From positions 266,396-330,395 of the forward strand of contig NZ_VORM01000004.1 of assembly GCF_007997225.1 (NCBI RefSeq): a stretch of DNA of 64,000 nt, written 5' to 3'. The notes under the pieces were generated by a model, which saw only the letters and a list, made by a program, of their open reading frames with translations, did not search any database and had not been told where the DNA came from. Numbering within the stretch: position 1 is the first letter of the stretch; each line of letters starts with the position of its first letter. Positions 28,267-36,651 of the stretch are shown here, piece by piece. The position numbers and the translations under genes were made by a program. The DNA comes from Subsaximicrobium wynnwilliamsii (GTDB lineage: Bacteria; Bacteroidota; Bacteroidia; Flavobacteriales; Flavobacteriaceae).

Positions 28267-29664
28267 ATGAAAAAACAACAAAATGTACTTATTATTGGCG
28301 CAGGACTTTGCGGAAGCTTGCTCGCCTTGAGATTGGGCCAACGCGGCTATAATGTGAGCGTTTATGAGATGCGCCCAGATTTACGCAAAACGAAGATTTC
28401 GGCAGGTCGCTCCATCAATTTGGCTTTTTCCGATCGTGGCAGCAAAGCCATTCAATTGGTAGGCATGGGAGACCAAGTGGAAAAACTCTGCATCCCCATG
28501 AATGGTCGAATGCTCCACGATGAGAAAGGCGATACCATTATGTCCAAGTACAGCGGGCGCGAGCATGAATATATCAATTCCATTCCCAGGGGAGAACTCA
28601 ATGCATTGCTTTTAACCGAAGCCGAGAAACATGAGAATGTAAACATTCACTTCAACAAGAAATGCTTATCGGTTGATTTCGAAAAAACCACGGTGCTTTT
28701 TGAGGATTATCAAACTAAAAAAGAGTTTGTTGAAGATGCCGATGTGATCATCGCCACCGATGGCGCAGGTTCAGCCTTGAGAAAAAGCTATTATTTGGCA
28801 AATAAATTCCTGTTCAGTTTTTCACAGGAGTATTTGACCCATGGCTATAAGGAACTCTCCATTCTCCCTGCGGAAAATGGCGGATACAAGACTTACAAAA
28901 ACGCCTTGCACATTTGGCCTCGCGGTAATTTCATGCTTATTGCACTGCCAAATCTCGACGGAAGCTTTACAGTAACCTTATTCTTGAGTTACGATGAAGG
29001 CGACTACAATTTCAATAATTTGACGACGCCTGAAAAAGTGACGGAATTTTTTCAGAAGGAATTTCCCGACACTTTAGAACTCATGCCAAATCTGGTGGAT
29101 GACTTCTTTGAAAATCCAACTGCGCCCTTAGGCACGGTTAAATGTTCTCCTTGGCATTACAAAGGCAACACCCTATTGATGGGCGATTCCGCACATGCCA
29201 TCGTCCCTTTTTACGGACAAGGCATGAACGCTTCCTTTGAAGACGTCGTGGAATTTGACCAAGTCTTAGACCAAAATTTAGACTCATGGGAAGCCATTTT
29301 TGAAACCTACGAGACGAACCGTAAAAAAGACACCGATGCCATTGCCGATTTAGCCATCGACAATTTCTATGAGATGAAAGGCCACGTTGCCAATCCTATT
29401 TTTCAGGACAAACGCAAAATTGAAATGGCTCTGGAAAAAGAATTTCCACAGGACTATTCCTCAAAGTATAGTTTGGTTACTTTTAACGAAGACATTGGCT
29501 ATCGCGAAGCCATGCTGCGAGGTCGCGCTCAAGATAAAGCGATATTGAACATGTTAAGTGATGGCTTGATTTCAAGTTCAGATGATTTGAACATCCTATT
29601 GAAAAAAATCACAGACGCTACCAACGCGATTCTTGAGGATGATAAGATTGCGGGATTAATTTAG
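28267..29664 (+). CDS. kmo: Kynurenine 3-monooxygenase
   Basis: FAD monooxygenase converting kynurenine to 3-hydroxykynurenine with NADPH and O2. The protein has 465 residues. FAD motif GAGLCG (11-16), SAGRSINLAFSDRG, IATDGAGSALR and the second FAD motif GDSAHAIVPFYGQGMNASFED are present. A hydrophobic C-terminal anchor as in the mitochondrial enzyme is not seen. It is second gene of the cluster; its product is the preferred substrate for a KynU that feeds NbaC. Confidence 0.94.
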   Translation: MKKQQNVLIIGAGLCGSLLALRLGQRGYNVSVYEMRPDLRKTKISAGRSINLAFSDRGSKAIQLVGMGDQVEKLCIPMNGRMLHDEKGDTIMSKYSGREHEYINSIPRGELNALLLTEAEKHENVNIHFNKKCLSVDFEKTTVLFEDYQTKKEFVEDADVIIATDGAGSALRKSYYLANKFLFSFSQEYLTHGYKELSILPAENGGYKTYKNALHIWPRGNFMLIALPNLDGSFTVTLFLSYDEGDYNFNNLTTPEKVTEFFQKEFPDTLELMPNLVDDFFENPTAPLGTVKCSPWHYKGNTLLMGDSAHAIVPFYGQGMNASFEDVVEFDQVLDQNLDSWEAIFETYETNRKKDTDAIADLAIDNFYEMKGHVANPIFQDKRKIEMALEKEFPQDYSSKYSLVTFNEDIGYREAMLRGRAQDKAILNMLSDGLISSSDDLNILLKKITDATNAILEDDKIAGLI

Positions 29665-29665
29665 A

Positions 29666-29790
29666 AGCCCACCCTAACCCTACCTAAGGAAGGGAACTGT
29701 TGCGGCAAAACTTTTATAAAAAATGCTTACCGGCCCGAGTAAGTGTTCCTTCCCTTTGGGAAGGGTATTCCGATAGCTATGGAAAGGGCT
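29666..29790. mobile_element. MITE-like element between kmo and the RidA gene
   Basis: Starts with AGCCCACCCTAACCC directly after the kmo stop and ends with AGGGCT 15 bases before the next gene. The arms are complementary (AAGGAAGGGAAC facing GTTCCTTCCCTTTGGG), making a roughly 125-base imperfect hairpin. Similar ends occur at 32061 and 32974. Confidence 0.5.
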
Positions 29791-29804
29791 TAATTTTTTA
29801 AGAT

Positions 29805-30254
29805 ATGAATGAAAAAGACACAACATCAGAAGGCAGCGTTGTAACGCCAAGAGGCGCTTATCCGCACGTGAAACAAGTAGGCGATTTTATCTTTGTTTCG
29901 GGCACCAGTTCACGACGGGCAGACAATACGATTGCGGGCGTGGATCTCATTGACGACATGGGCACCAAGCACCTAAATGCCGAGGTGCAAACCCGCGAAG
30001 TCCTAAAAAACATTGATAGAAACCTTCAAAAAGTGGGCGCTTCACTTAAGGATGTGGTTGATGTGACTTCGTTTTTGGTCAATATGAATGATTTTGCGGG
30101 CTACAATAAAGCCTACGCCGAATTTTTCAATAAAGAAACAGGACCAGCAAGAACCACAGTCGCCGTGCACCAATTACCACATCCCGATTTGGTGGTGGAG
30201 ATAAAGGTCATGGCTTATAAACCCATTCCTGCGAACTTGCCTACCGATGGATAG
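29805..30254 (+). CDS. RidA-family protein, probable 2-aminomuconate deaminase
   Basis: Small YjgF/RidA-fold protein, 149 residues. Family motifs are [38 protein letters not shown] and [22 protein letters not shown]. General RidA proteins hydrolyse reactive enamines. In a cluster with kmo, kynU, NbaC, NbaD and a semialdehyde dehydrogenase, the natural role is that of NbaF/AmnD, deaminating 2-aminomuconate. The function rests on context plus family. Confidence 0.8.
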   Translation: MNEKDTTSEGSVVTPRGAYPHVKQVGDFIFVSGTSSRRADNTIAGVDLIDDMGTKHLNAEVQTREVLKNIDRNLQKVGASLKDVVDVTSFLVNMNDFAGYNKAYAEFFNKETGPARTTVAVHQLPHPDLVVEIKVMAYKPIPANLPTDG

Positions 30255-30334
30255 AGACAGGAATCTCATTCTTATAAACAATAATATCGTAAATGATTAA
30301 AGTTAATAATATTATTGTAAAGTAAAAATATCAA

Positions 30335-30537
30335 AGACCTCACAGGTTTTTAAAACCTGTGAGGTCTAACAAACTCAATCACTATGGACTTCAAGTCCAT
30401 AGATTTTTTGAAACAGACTGAAAGTCTGTTGAATTCGTGAAATGAATAATATCTCATTGTGAACGCTTTTAGATAACAAACGGTTTCGTGAAAACCTGCC
30501 TACCGGCTAGGCAGATTCGTGAAATTCGTGGCAAAAC
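30335..30537. repeat. Cluster of palindromes and solo motifs upstream of the dehydrogenase
   Basis: The 361-base gap 30255-30615 has no gene. It holds a perfect 33-bp palindrome (30335-30367, arms AGACCTCACAGGTTTT), CTATGGACTTCAAGTCCATAG (30382-30402), an AACAGACT/AGTCTGTT hairpin (30412-30430), CTGCCTACCGGCTAGGCAG (30496-30514) and ATTCGTGAAATTCGTGGC (from 30515). The last resembles the end repeat of the GxxExxY cassette at 50893. Confidence 0.65.
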
Positions 30538-30615
30538 ATTTTTAGAAGCTAGAGCGAAATGCACTAAAGTACATAGTTTTAACTCTATTTGAGACCAATA
30601 AAAATTACTGAATCC

Positions 30616-32058
30616 GTGGCCAACATAAAAAACTACATCAACGGAAGTTTTCAAAACCCCATCAACAATGAATGGATAGATAACTATAATCCGTCTAATG
30701 GCGAAGTGTATGGGCAAATCCCAAGCTCATCACAAGAAGATGTGGAACAGGCCTATCAAGCAGCAAAATCGGCATTTCCAAAATGGTCACAAACAACCCT
30801 AGACGAGCGCAGTCGCATCCTCATCAAGATATCAGAATTGTTGGAAGCACATCTTCAAGCGTTTGCTGAAGCCGAAAGTAAGGATAATGGCAAACCTATT
30901 TCAGTAGCGAAATCGGTCGATATCCCAAGAGCAGCGAGTAATTTTCGGTTTTTCGGGAATGCGATTACACAATTCGCCAGCGAAAGCCATGAAAGCATAG
31001 GACAAAACGCCATTAATTACACCTTGCGCCAACCCATTGGTGTGGTGGGCTGTATTTCGCCTTGGAACCTCCCACTCTATTTATTTACTTGGAAAATCGC
31101 TCCAGCCATCGCCGCCGGTAATTGTGTGGTGGCAAAGCCCAGCGAAATCACACCCATGACCGCTTTTCTTTTAGGCGACCTCTGCAACAAAGCCGGACTT
31201 CCAAAAGGGGTGCTCAACATTGTTCATGGTTTGGGAGGCACAACCGGGCAAGCCATTGTGGAGCACCCAAACATCAAGGCCATTAGTTTTACGGGTGGCA
31301 CAGCAACAGGCGCTCACATTGCTAGAGTGGCAGCGCCAATGTTCAAGAAACTATCTTTGGAATTGGGCGGGAAAAACCCCAACATCATATTTGCCGATTG
31401 CGATTATGAGGATATGCTCGACACCACGGTTAGGTCTTCATTCGCCAATCAAGGTCAGATTTGCCTCTGCGGAAGCAGGATTTTTGTGGAAGCCGCCATT
31501 TACGAACAATTCAAGACGGATTTTGTGGCCAAGGTCAAGCAGCTTCGTGTTGGGCATCCTTCCGAAGCAACTACAGATATCGGGGCATTGGTTTCCAAAG
31601 CACACCTCGAAAAAGTAAAGCAGTACATCAAAATTGCAAAAGAAGAACACGGAAGCATCCTTTGTGGTGGCAATGAAGTTACAATCGAAGGATTTGAAAG
31701 CGGCTATTATTTGGAGCCAACAGTTATTGAAGTCCAAACCAACGACTGTCGCGTCAACCAAGAAGAAATTTTTGGGCCAGTAGTAAGCATTATGCCTTTT
31801 GAAACTGAAGCAGACGTTTTAACTATGGCCAATGATGTCAAATACGGACTTTCGGCCACCCTTTGGACCAATGATTTAAAGCGAACCATGCGTATGAGCA
31901 ATCAATTGCAAGCAGGCATTGTTTGGGTAAACACTTGGATGATGCGCGATTTAAGAACCCCTTTTGGAGGCATAAAAGCTTCAGGCGTGGGACGTGAAGG
32001 CGGTTTTGAGGCCTTACGGTTTTTTACCGAGGCTAAGAATGTGTGTATAAAATATTAA
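30616..32058 (+). CDS. Aldehyde dehydrogenase, probable 2-aminomuconic semialdehyde dehydrogenase
   Basis: NAD-dependent ALDH superfamily enzyme, about 480 residues. Motifs are GVVGCISPWNLPLYLFTWKIAP, VVAKPSEITP, SFTGGTATG, LELGGKNPNI (catalytic Glu) and FANQGQICLCGSRIFVE (catalytic Cys). The close match to the 2-aminomuconate/hydroxymuconic semialdehyde subfamily and the cluster context point to NbaE/AmnC, oxidising the product of NbaD. No ATG is available; I use GTG at 30616 (MANIKNYINGSF), with TTG at 30589 as the alternative. An in-frame stop lies just upstream. Confidence 0.88.
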   Translation: MANIKNYINGSFQNPINNEWIDNYNPSNGEVYGQIPSSSQEDVEQAYQAAKSAFPKWSQTTLDERSRILIKISELLEAHLQAFAEAESKDNGKPISVAKSVDIPRAASNFRFFGNAITQFASESHESIGQNAINYTLRQPIGVVGCISPWNLPLYLFTWKIAPAIAAGNCVVAKPSEITPMTAFLLGDLCNKAGLPKGVLNIVHGLGGTTGQAIVEHPNIKAISFTGGTATGAHIARVAAPMFKKLSLELGGKNPNIIFADCDYEDMLDTTVRSSFANQGQICLCGSRIFVEAAIYEQFKTDFVAKVKQLRVGHPSEATTDIGALVSKAHLEKVKQYIKIAKEEHGSILCGGNEVTIEGFESGYYLEPTVIEVQTNDCRVNQEEIFGPVVSIMPFETEADVLTMANDVKYGLSATLWTNDLKRTMRMSNQLQAGIVWVNTWMMRDLRTPFGGIKASGVGREGGFEALRFFTEAKNVCIKY

Positions 32059-32060
32059 GG

Positions 32061-32184
32061 AGCCCACCCCAGCCCTCCCAAAGGGAGAGAGCCATTTTCG
32101 GGATTTATATTTGATTAGGAATAAAAATTTAATTGTAACTAAAAACAAAAAGTCCTCCCCTTGGGGAAAGATTTAGGATGGGAT
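32061..32184. mobile_element. MITE-like element between dehydrogenase and SDR genes
   Basis: AGCCCACCCCAGCCCTCCC begins 2 bases after the stop. The right arm CTCCCCTTGGGGAAAGATTT plus AGGATGGG ends at the ATG of the next gene. The arms are inverted relative to each other. It has the same build as 29666-29790. Confidence 0.5.
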
Positions 32185-32967
32185 ATGGATTTACAACTCA
32201 ACAACAAATACGCATTGGTCTGCGGCAGCACCTCAGGCATAGGAAAAGCAACCGCGATGGCATTGGCTGCGGAAGGCGTGCAAGTGACTTTGGTGGCTAG
32301 AAATGAAGATAAGCTAAAAGCGACCTTAAACGAACTGCCAAAACAGCGCAATCATGATTATATCGTGGCCGATTTTTCGAACCCGCAGCACTTAAAAACG
32401 GAAGTGGAAGCTTATATCAACAAACACCACGGGTTCCATATCTTGGTCAACAACACTGGAGGCCCAGCAGGTGGTCCCATTTTTTCTGCGGAAGTGGAGG
32501 AATTTGAAGCTGCTTTTACCCAACATTTGAAATGCAATCATATTTTGGCGCAGGCGATTGTACCGTTTATGAAGCGCGAATGCTTCGGAAGGATTATCAA
32601 TGTGATTTCCACTTCCGTAAAACAACCTTTAGACGGTCTTGGCGTAAGCAATACCATTAGAGGCGCGGTTGCCAATTGGAGTAAAACTCTGGCAAACGAA
32701 TTGGGACAATTTGGCATTACGGTAAATAACGTGCTCCCAGGAGCGACTGGAACCGGCCGCTTGAGCCAAATCATCAAGAACAAATCTGATAAAACCGGGA
32801 AAACCGAAGAAGAAGCTGCCAATGCCATGAAGAATGCTGTGCCGGCGAAACGTTTTGCCAAACCAGAGGAATTGGCAGATGCCATAACGTTTTTAGCGAG
32901 CGCCAGAGCTGGTTATATCAATGGTATTAATCTGCCCGTGGATGGCGGAAGAACTAAATCGCTGTAG
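32185..32967 (+). CDS. Atypical short-chain dehydrogenase/reductase
   Basis: Rossmann-fold SDR, 260 residues from ATG 32185. The cofactor motif CGSTSGIGKA and NNTGGPAGG (for NNAG) are recognisable, and IINVISTS holds the usual catalytic Ser region. The YxxxK pair is not there: by alignment with ordinary SDRs the segment GVSNTIRGAVANW places Ser at the Tyr position and Arg at the Lys position. This resembles the BKR-like SDR subgroup known to lack the full tetrad. Its role in kynurenine breakdown is unknown. Upstream codons (TTG at 32161) belong to the repeat element. Confidence 0.8.
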   Translation: MDLQLNNKYALVCGSTSGIGKATAMALAAEGVQVTLVARNEDKLKATLNELPKQRNHDYIVADFSNPQHLKTEVEAYINKHHGFHILVNNTGGPAGGPIFSAEVEEFEAAFTQHLKCNHILAQAIVPFMKRECFGRIINVISTSVKQPLDGLGVSNTIRGAVANWSKTLANELGQFGITVNNVLPGATGTGRLSQIIKNKSDKTGKTEEEAANAMKNAVPAKRFAKPEELADAITFLASARAGYINGINLPVDGGRTKSL

Positions 32968-32973
32968 AAGAAA

Positions 32974-33279
32974 AGCCCATCCCCGGCCCTTCCCTAAGGG
33001 AATGGAGCCACTGCTCTGACGATAGCTACCCGAGCTAGACAATCCAAAGGAAAAGAACATTAATAGTTGCGCTGGCTTTATTGATTTTTACCAAGTTGAG
33101 AAAATAGACCTGGCAGGTTTTTAAAACCTGTTAGGTCTTTGTATATTAGTTGGATTACTTTAAAGAATGTAATTTCAATTATTATACTTAATTTTATTGA
33201 ATTGATTAATCTGCGTTAAGGATTGAAAGGTTTGTTTGAGCTCTCCCGATAATCCCGATAGTTATCGGGATTATCGGGA
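32974..33279. repeat. Repeat-filled spacer before nbaC
   Basis: The 368-base gap 32968-33335 holds no gene. A left MITE-like end (AGCCCATCCCCGGCCCTTCC) follows the SDR stop. A 33-base palindrome lies at 33106-33138 (arms AGACCTGGCAGGTTTT and AAAACCTGTTAGGTCT; GG/TT mismatches could pair as G-U in RNA). A perfect 36-bp palindrome with TCCCGATAATCCCGATA arms lies at 33244-33279. Confidence 0.65.
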
Positions 33280-33335
33280 AGCGAGCCTTGAAAGCCTGAC
33301 CCTATTTCGGGTAACGCCCAAAATATAATGAAAGC

Positions 33336-33869
33336 ATGAGTAAACTATATTCTCCCATAAATTTTAAAGCTTGGATTGAAGAAAATCGGCATTTATTGAA
33401 GCCACCCGTTGGTAATAAAGTGGTCTGGAAAGATGGCGATTTTATCGTCATGGTTGTTGGTGGCCCAAACAATCGTAAGGATTATCATTATAATGAAACT
33501 CCAGAGTTTTTCTATCAAGTAGAAGGCGACATTGTTTTGAAGGTCATTGATGAGGGCGAGCCTAAGGACATTCATATAAAGGAAGGAGAGATTTTCCTGC
33601 TTCCCCCAAAAGTACCACATTCCCCGCAACGTGGCGCTAATACAGTAGGGTTGGTTATTGAATACAAACGACCTGATGGGATGAAAGATGCCTTGTTATG
33701 GTACTGCGAAAACTGCACCACCAAATTATACGAAGAAGATTTTAGCGTGGAGGATATTGAAACCGATATGCCAAAAATATTCGATAAATACTACGGTGAC
33801 ACAGACAAACGCAAATGCCCCAATTGTGGGGAAGTGATGCAAGCACCTAAAAAAGTACAGGTAGAATAG
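33336..33869 (+). CDS. nbaC: 3-hydroxyanthranilate 3,4-dioxygenase
   Basis: Cupin-fold, iron-dependent ring-cleaving enzyme converting 3-hydroxyanthranilate to 2-amino-3-carboxymuconate semialdehyde. The protein has 177 residues. Catalytic iron ligands H51, E57 and H95 sit at the numbering known for bacterial enzymes. The second, rubredoxin-like site has C124, C127, C161 and C164 (CENC, CPNC). All residues for activity are intact. It lies upstream of NbaD, which uses its product. Confidence 0.96.
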   Translation: MSKLYSPINFKAWIEENRHLLKPPVGNKVVWKDGDFIVMVVGGPNNRKDYHYNETPEFFYQVEGDIVLKVIDEGEPKDIHIKEGEIFLLPPKVPHSPQRGANTVGLVIEYKRPDGMKDALLWYCENCTTKLYEEDFSVEDIETDMPKIFDKYYGDTDKRKCPNCGEVMQAPKKVQVE

Positions 33870-33886
33870 AATTCCTGAGTAATTGT

Positions 33887-34092
33887 CTGCCGATAGGCAG
33901 AGGCAGGAATCTCTCGGCTGAAACCAAAATGAGCATAGGATTAAAAGTCAATCTCACTATGGGCCTTTCAAGATGAAGATGAAGACGAAGATGAAGACGA
34001 AGACGAAGATGAAGATGAAGATGAAGACGAAGATGAAGACGAAGACGAAGATGAAGATGAAGATGAAGACGAAGACGAAGATGAAGATGAAG
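33887..34092. repeat. GATGAAGACGAA minisatellite and palindrome
   Basis: CTGCC/GGCAG palindrome at 33887-33900, then about 120 bases (33971-34092) of alternating GATGAA and GACGAA hexamers. It lies between nbaC and nbaD. The frame from 33973 would give a Met-Lys-Thr-Lys repeat peptide, which I do not regard as a gene. The same hexamers recur at 40113-40141. Confidence 0.8.
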
Positions 34093-34172
34093 GCTTTTAT
34101 GTTATTAGACACCATTCTGAATACCAATCAACCACCAACCAACTTTGACTACCAAGATAAATTGTTATAGCC

Positions 34173-35309
34173 ATGTCAACTGCAGATAAAAATGCGAATA
34201 CTTCCGAAGCACCTAACAACACGCGACGGAAACTTAGAATCAACGGTCACTCCCATTTATTGCCTTATCCTGAGGAAATCCCGCAGTACATGAAAGACAA
34301 GGGTATTTTTTGGGTTGATAAGGACCGAAAATTCATGCTGCAAAAAGATTGGAGTCGCCCTGTGACCGATTCCAGTTTCTTTTTAGATGAAAAATTGTCT
34401 TGGATGGAGCGTTTTAAAATCGACCATGCGGTCGTTCTAAACCTTTCTCAACTTTACGGCAACGGACTTCGCGTGGAAGAAATGAAACAGGCCTTGCGGT
34501 TTCAAAATGATTATAATGCCAAGATTCAACGAGAGAATCCCAGTAAATTTACCTGTGGCTTTGTCGTGCATCCTGGTTTTGTTCGCGGTGCCTGTTGGGA
34601 AATTGAGCGTTGTGTGGAAGAATTGGGATTAAGGCTACTCTGCCTTCCAACCCACTATATGGACACCATTGGCACCTGGCGTTGTATTTTTGATGAAGAG
34701 AACGAACCCATTTTTGAACTCGCCAATAAATATAATCTCGCGGTGGAGATCCATCCTTATGACGGCGAAAAATTCATCAAATTAGAAAATACAGCCTGGC
34801 GGTTTCATTTGATTTGGATGTTGGCACAGTGTGCCGATGCCTATCACTTTTTAACTTTGAATGGCTATCAAGACAAGTTCCCGAACATGCGCACCTGCTT
34901 CGCCCATGGCGGACAATTAGCCCAAATAAATCTCGGGCGACGCATACAGGGTTTTGATGGCAGGCCTGACCTTTTTGAAGGCAAGAACCACCCAAGAAAA
35001 GCGGTTGGGCATAAAAATATTTTCTTTGATACTTTAGTTCACGATACTGGCGGACTTGAGCTCCTCATCAAAAACCAAGGTTCAAAACAAGTTTTGATGG
35101 GCTTAGACGACCCATATCCATTAGGAGAAATGGAAAGTACCCAACAATCTTCCTACCCCGGTAAAATCTTGGACCTCGCCGTGAAACGTGACATTATTGA
35201 CGAAAAACAGCGCGATGCCATTTGGGAGGATAACGTAATACAATGGTTGTGCGGCGATGATCAAGCAGCGAAAGACAAGCTAATTGCTCGAATTTTAAGT
35301 AAATCTTAG
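34173..35309 (+). CDS. nbaD: 2-amino-3-carboxymuconate-6-semialdehyde decarboxylase
   Basis: Amidohydrolase-superfamily zinc enzyme (ACMSD) that decarboxylates the NbaC product to 2-aminomuconate semialdehyde, steering flux away from quinolinate. The protein has 378 residues; the N-terminal metal motif is HSH (H26, H28). EIHPYDG, TCFAHGGQL and GLDDPYP provide the other metal and catalytic His/Asp positions. It is the last gene of the cluster. A 20-residue hydrophilic N-terminal extension precedes the barrel. Confidence 0.93.
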   Translation: MSTADKNANTSEAPNNTRRKLRINGHSHLLPYPEEIPQYMKDKGIFWVDKDRKFMLQKDWSRPVTDSSFFLDEKLSWMERFKIDHAVVLNLSQLYGNGLRVEEMKQALRFQNDYNAKIQRENPSKFTCGFVVHPGFVRGACWEIERCVEELGLRLLCLPTHYMDTIGTWRCIFDEENEPIFELANKYNLAVEIHPYDGEKFIKLENTAWRFHLIWMLAQCADAYHFLTLNGYQDKFPNMRTCFAHGGQLAQINLGRRIQGFDGRPDLFEGKNHPRKAVGHKNIFFDTLVHDTGGLELLIKNQGSKQVLMGLDDPYPLGEMESTQQSSYPGKILDLAVKRDIIDEKQRDAIWEDNVIQWLCGDDQAAKDKLIARILSKS

Positions 35310-35654
35310 TCAAGTTCATTGGTTTTATATCACTACAAGGAGAAAGGTACAGGCTGAGTGATAGTTCTATCATGCTTGATTGACCCCTCACAAAAAAGAC
35401 AAAGGGATCTACAACTTAAAAAGTGCTGTGTAAAGAACTGATGCGCTAGCACTGCCTAAATGGCCAGGATCTCAATAGTGGATTTAGAGAATAGGCCACT
35501 TCTGCAAAACTCTTATAGTGTTGACTAATGCCTATGAAAATCTTAGAAAATGCAATTAGCATTATAATGTTCTTACATCCTAAATATGTAAGAACAATCT
35601 ATTACTTGAGTCATCTATAATTTTTATTTTACTTAAAATTTCAAAAACCACCAA
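35310..35654. other. Geneless gap with one hairpin
   Basis: No gene seen. GTTCTTACAT (35569-35578) and ATGTAAGAAC (35586-35595) form a 10-bp inverted repeat about 60 bases before the methyltransferase gene. It could be an operator or a weak terminator; nothing decides. Confidence 0.4.
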
Positions 35655-36296
35655 ATGCACTTCCTACCCGAAAAACTAGACCACTACATCGTCTCACATT
35701 CTGAACCAGAGCCCGAGCTTTTACAGCAGTTAACTCGGGAAACCTATCAAAAGGTCTTGCAACCCATCATGTTGAGCGGGCCATACCAAGGGCGTGTGTT
35801 GAGCATGATTTCTAAGTTGATTCAGCCAAAACACATATTGGAACTGGGTACTTTTACCGGCTATGCCACACTTTGTTTGGCGGAAGGCTTACAGAAAGAT
35901 GGTGCAATACATACCATAGATGTGAATGAGGAATTATTCGATTTTCAGCGGAAGTATTTTGACGTATCAGAATATGGCACGCAAATCCACCAGCATTTGG
36001 GAAATGCTTTAGATATTATTCCTGAATTGAATATGGGTTTTGATTTGGTCTTTATCGATGCGGACAAACCGAATTACGTCAAGTATTTTCATTTGATTAT
36101 TGAAAAGCTCAATCCGGGAGGCGTGATCCTTTCAGACAATGTGTTGTGGCATGGGAAAGTGCTTGCCCCGGTTGCAGAGAAAGATGATTCAACAAAAATC
36201 GTCATGGCTTACAATGAGCTCTTAAAACAAGATGAGCGCATTGAAACCGTTATTTTGCCCATTCGTGATGGATTGACGATAAGCAGAAAACTATAA
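35655..36296 (+). CDS. Class I O-methyltransferase
   Basis: SAM-dependent O-methyltransferase of the caffeoyl-CoA/catechol OMT family (Methyltransf_3), 213 residues. Motifs are LELGTFTGYATLCLAEGL (SAM site), TIDVNEELF, FDLVFIDADKPNY (metal-binding Asp) and SDNVLWHGKV (metal-binding Asp-Asn). Such small bacterial members methylate catechol-type phenols. It stands just after the kynurenine cluster, whose hydroxylated intermediates would be plausible but unproven substrates. Confidence 0.88.
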   Translation: MHFLPEKLDHYIVSHSEPEPELLQQLTRETYQKVLQPIMLSGPYQGRVLSMISKLIQPKHILELGTFTGYATLCLAEGLQKDGAIHTIDVNEELFDFQRKYFDVSEYGTQIHQHLGNALDIIPELNMGFDLVFIDADKPNYVKYFHLIIEKLNPGGVILSDNVLWHGKVLAPVAEKDDSTKIVMAYNELLKQDERIETVILPIRDGLTISRKL

Positions 36297-36356
36297 ATTG
36301 ATATTTGACGCAAAAAAAGCCTTCCGAAGAAAAAAGACTACTGTTATAAGTGAAGC

Positions 36357-36647
36357 TTACTTACTATGGCGCTTTACAGAACCCGTAAAACCTTCCAACT
36401 CATCCTTGACCTTAGTGATCTCACCTTGAATATCCTTGGTGACATCGGTATTGATACCTTGTTTGTTGGCCGTTTTAGTGATTTCAGACTTAATGTCTGT
36501 CGAGGCGTCTCTAAGCATTCGCATGCCTTTGCCCATCCCTTTGGCGATTTCAGGTATTTTGTCTGCACCAAAGACCATGACTAAGATGAAGAGAATGAAG
36601 ATCACTTCCGTAGTACCTATAAATAAGAATGTTGCTAGTTGTATCAC
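36357..36647 (-). CDS. TatA/TatB-like twin-arginine translocase subunit
   Basis: About 96 residues: one N-terminal membrane helix (EVIFILFILVMVFGADKIPEIA, split by the FG hinge), an amphipathic helix (KGMGKGMRMLRDA) and a hydrophilic tail. This is the TatA/B/Hcf106 plan. The start is uncertain: I use GTG ending at 36647. A TATATTTG box ends only 4 bases before it, implying a leaderless message or a later start. No tatC is adjacent. Confidence 0.82.
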   Translation of the reverse strand: MIQLATFLFIGTTEVIFILFILVMVFGADKIPEIAKGMGKGMRMLRDASTDIKSEITKTANKQGINTDVTKDIQGEITKVKDELEGFTGSVKRHSK

Positions 36648-36651
36648 GGTA

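Noticed and set aside
33973..34170. Gene for a Met-Lys-Thr-Lys repeat peptide
   Set aside because: It is only the translation of the GATGAAGACGAA minisatellite, with no initiation signal or non-repeat domain.
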